DNA from: Pricia antarctica
GTDB taxonomy: Bacteria; Bacteroidota; Bacteroidia; Flavobacteriales; Flavobacteriaceae
Direction: 5' to 3'
DNA: 64,000 bases
Assembly (NCBI GenBank): GCA_011050085.1
Contig: DRGL01000081.1
Coordinates: 1 to 64,000, forward strand
The position numbers and the translations under genes were made by a program. Of the stretch, positions 63,027 through 64,000 are shown in pieces (within the stretch, counting starts at the first letter, position 1; each line of letters starts with the position of its first letter). Below the pieces are notes generated by a model. It did no database searches and was not told where the DNA came from. It saw nothing but the letters and a program-made list of their open reading frames with translations.

Positions 63027-64000
63027 TTAGTTAATAGTTTCAATTGCATCGGATTCTTCCGATATGAATGCTGGATTGTCCAATTTGAGCACTTCCTGCA
63101 ACATCGCATCTTCCGTACTTTTGATTTTGGCATGTGTGTTTGCGCCAAAAAGTTGTTCGGCCAATGCCGCCTTTAGATATGTTTTTATCGGTCGCTGATA
63201 ATCATAGAAATCCATTTTCATATTTCTTTGTATCAAGTAGTCTACAAAAGATTCAAAAAGGATGTCGTCTACGGTAAATTCTTCTACGAACTGTTTTTCG
63301 GAATATCCGCTGTACTGATTTCTATTTCCATCAAGGTGTTCGAACACGAAGCGGGATAACCATCCGATGCTCTCCATGCTCTCCACGGCCTCTTCTTCGT
63401 TCGTTCCGATGGGCACGAATACATCGGGTATGATGCCACCACCACCATATACTACCTTGCCTTGTGGAGTGACAAATTTCAACGAATCTGCAACTTTTAT
63501 GCTATCCACTGAAATCATTTCACCATTGTGATAGCGCTCGGTGAATTTCTGGTAATAATCTTGAGTACCGTTCTCGTACGATTTTTGAATACTTCGGCCG
63601 GTAGGGGTGTAATATCTTGAAACTGTCAAGCGAACGGCAGAGCCATCGCCCAGCTCCATTTCGCGCTGTACGAGTCCTTTGCCGAAAGAACGGCGACCCA
63701 CAATAGTTCCAATGTCATTATCCTGTAGGGCACCTGCGATGATTTCACTCGCAGAAGCCGAGCGCTCGTTAATTAGTACATAAATGGGTTTATCCTCAAA
63801 ACTTCCTTTCTCCGTAGCATACATTTTATCGATTTTCCCTTTCTTATTTTTGGTGAAAAGTATCAGTTTACCATCCTCCAAAAATTCATCGGCCAATTGT
63901 TCCGCCACACCCAAATACCCTCCTGGATTATCTCTTAAATCTAAAGTTAATTTTTCAGCGCCCTGCTTGCGAAGCTTGCTTAAGGCAGCTTTAAATTCTT
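63027..64000 (-). CDS. S41 family C-terminal processing peptidase, C-terminal part (5' truncated)
   Basis: The frame stays open to the right edge of the window, so the true start lies outside and about 323 residues are visible. It reads LRKQGAEKLTLDLRDNPGGY, VLINERSASASEIIAGALQD with the catalytic Ser, and IGTIVGRRSFGKGLVQREME with the catalytic Lys, the S41/CtpA pattern. A C-terminal region of about 150 residues (YGGGGIIPDVFVPI onward) is typical of Bacteroidetes members. It is probably periplasmic and cleaves C-termini of envelope proteins. The PDZ domain and signal lie outside. The TTG at 63914 is an internal codon. Confidence 0.95.
   Translation of the reverse strand, partial: EFKAALSKLRKQGAEKLTLDLRDNPGGYLGVAEQLADEFLEDGKLILFTKNKKGKIDKMYATEKGSFEDKPIYVLINERSASASEIIAGALQDNDIGTIVGRRSFGKGLVQREMELGDGSAVRLTVSRYYTPTGRSIQKSYENGTQDYYQKFTERYHNGEMISVDSIKVADSLKFVTPQGKVVYGGGGIIPDVFVPIGTNEEEAVESMESIGWLSRFVFEHLDGNRNQYSGYSEKQFVEEFTVDDILFESFVDYLIQRNMKMDFYDYQRPIKTYLKAALAEQLFGANTHAKIKSTEDAMLQEVLKLDNPAFISEESDAIETIN

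Overview
The window looks like a chromosomal segment of a marine member of the Flavobacteriaceae (Bacteroidetes). The evidence is two SusC/SusD pairs, a hybrid two-component regulator beside xylan genes, promoter boxes of the Bacteroidetes type (TTG...TAnnTTTG), lipoproteins with a short signal and an early Cys, no Shine-Dalgarno pattern, and the SUF operon order with DUF2480 and DUF3078 genes that is familiar from this family. No rRNA, tRNA, CRISPR array, phage or insertion sequence was seen.

Layout. (1) 1-12.2 kb is a xylan utilisation locus: a truncated SusC, a SusD, a decayed GH10 xylanase remnant, then an opposite-strand operon of GH10 lipoprotein, GPH-type sugar symporter and cytoplasmic GH43, ending with a 1383-residue hybrid two-component sensor. 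(2) 12.4-25.5 kb is the most interesting part. A DUF5690 transporter, an FAD oxidoreductase (TIGR03364 type) and a phosphonatase-like HAD hydrolase (TIGR03351 type) overlap in one operon. A divergent XRE-cupin regulator separates them from SusC, SusD, an exported alkaline-phosphatase-superfamily enzyme with a PA14-like tail, a PLP enzyme resembling (R)-1-hydroxy-2-aminoethylphosphonate ammonia-lyase (PbfA), and a second exported alkaline-phosphatase-superfamily enzyme. Read together this looks like a phosphonate utilisation locus built on a SusCD importer: surface or periplasmic ester cleavage, TonB-dependent uptake, deamination to phosphonoacetaldehyde and C-P bond cleavage. (3) 25.8-32.4 kb holds a PhoX/DUF839-like lipoprotein, a di-haem peroxidase, a region of decayed coding sequence and an internally duplicated surface lipoprotein. 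(4) 32.7-35.7 kb has a small OB-fold/YceI/DUF5777 operon and a membrane-anchored LytTR regulator. (5) 36-39.2 kb is an operon of LpxH-like phosphoesterase, glycosyltransferase and GH1. (6) 39.4-49.5 kb has aminopeptidase P, an alpha/beta hydrolase, a membrane protein, an AraC-type regulator interrupted by one in-frame TAA, thiL, two lipoproteins and a Tat-exported Gfo/Idh oxidoreductase. (7) 49.7-58 kb is the SUF iron-sulfur cluster operon with its usual Bacteroidetes followers. (8) 58.7-64 kb has a LytTR/TPR-histidine-kinase pair, a DUF3109 protein, MarC, a small membrane protein and the C-terminal part of an S41 protease that runs off the window.

Family assignments were made by eye from motifs, length and gene order; no database search was run.
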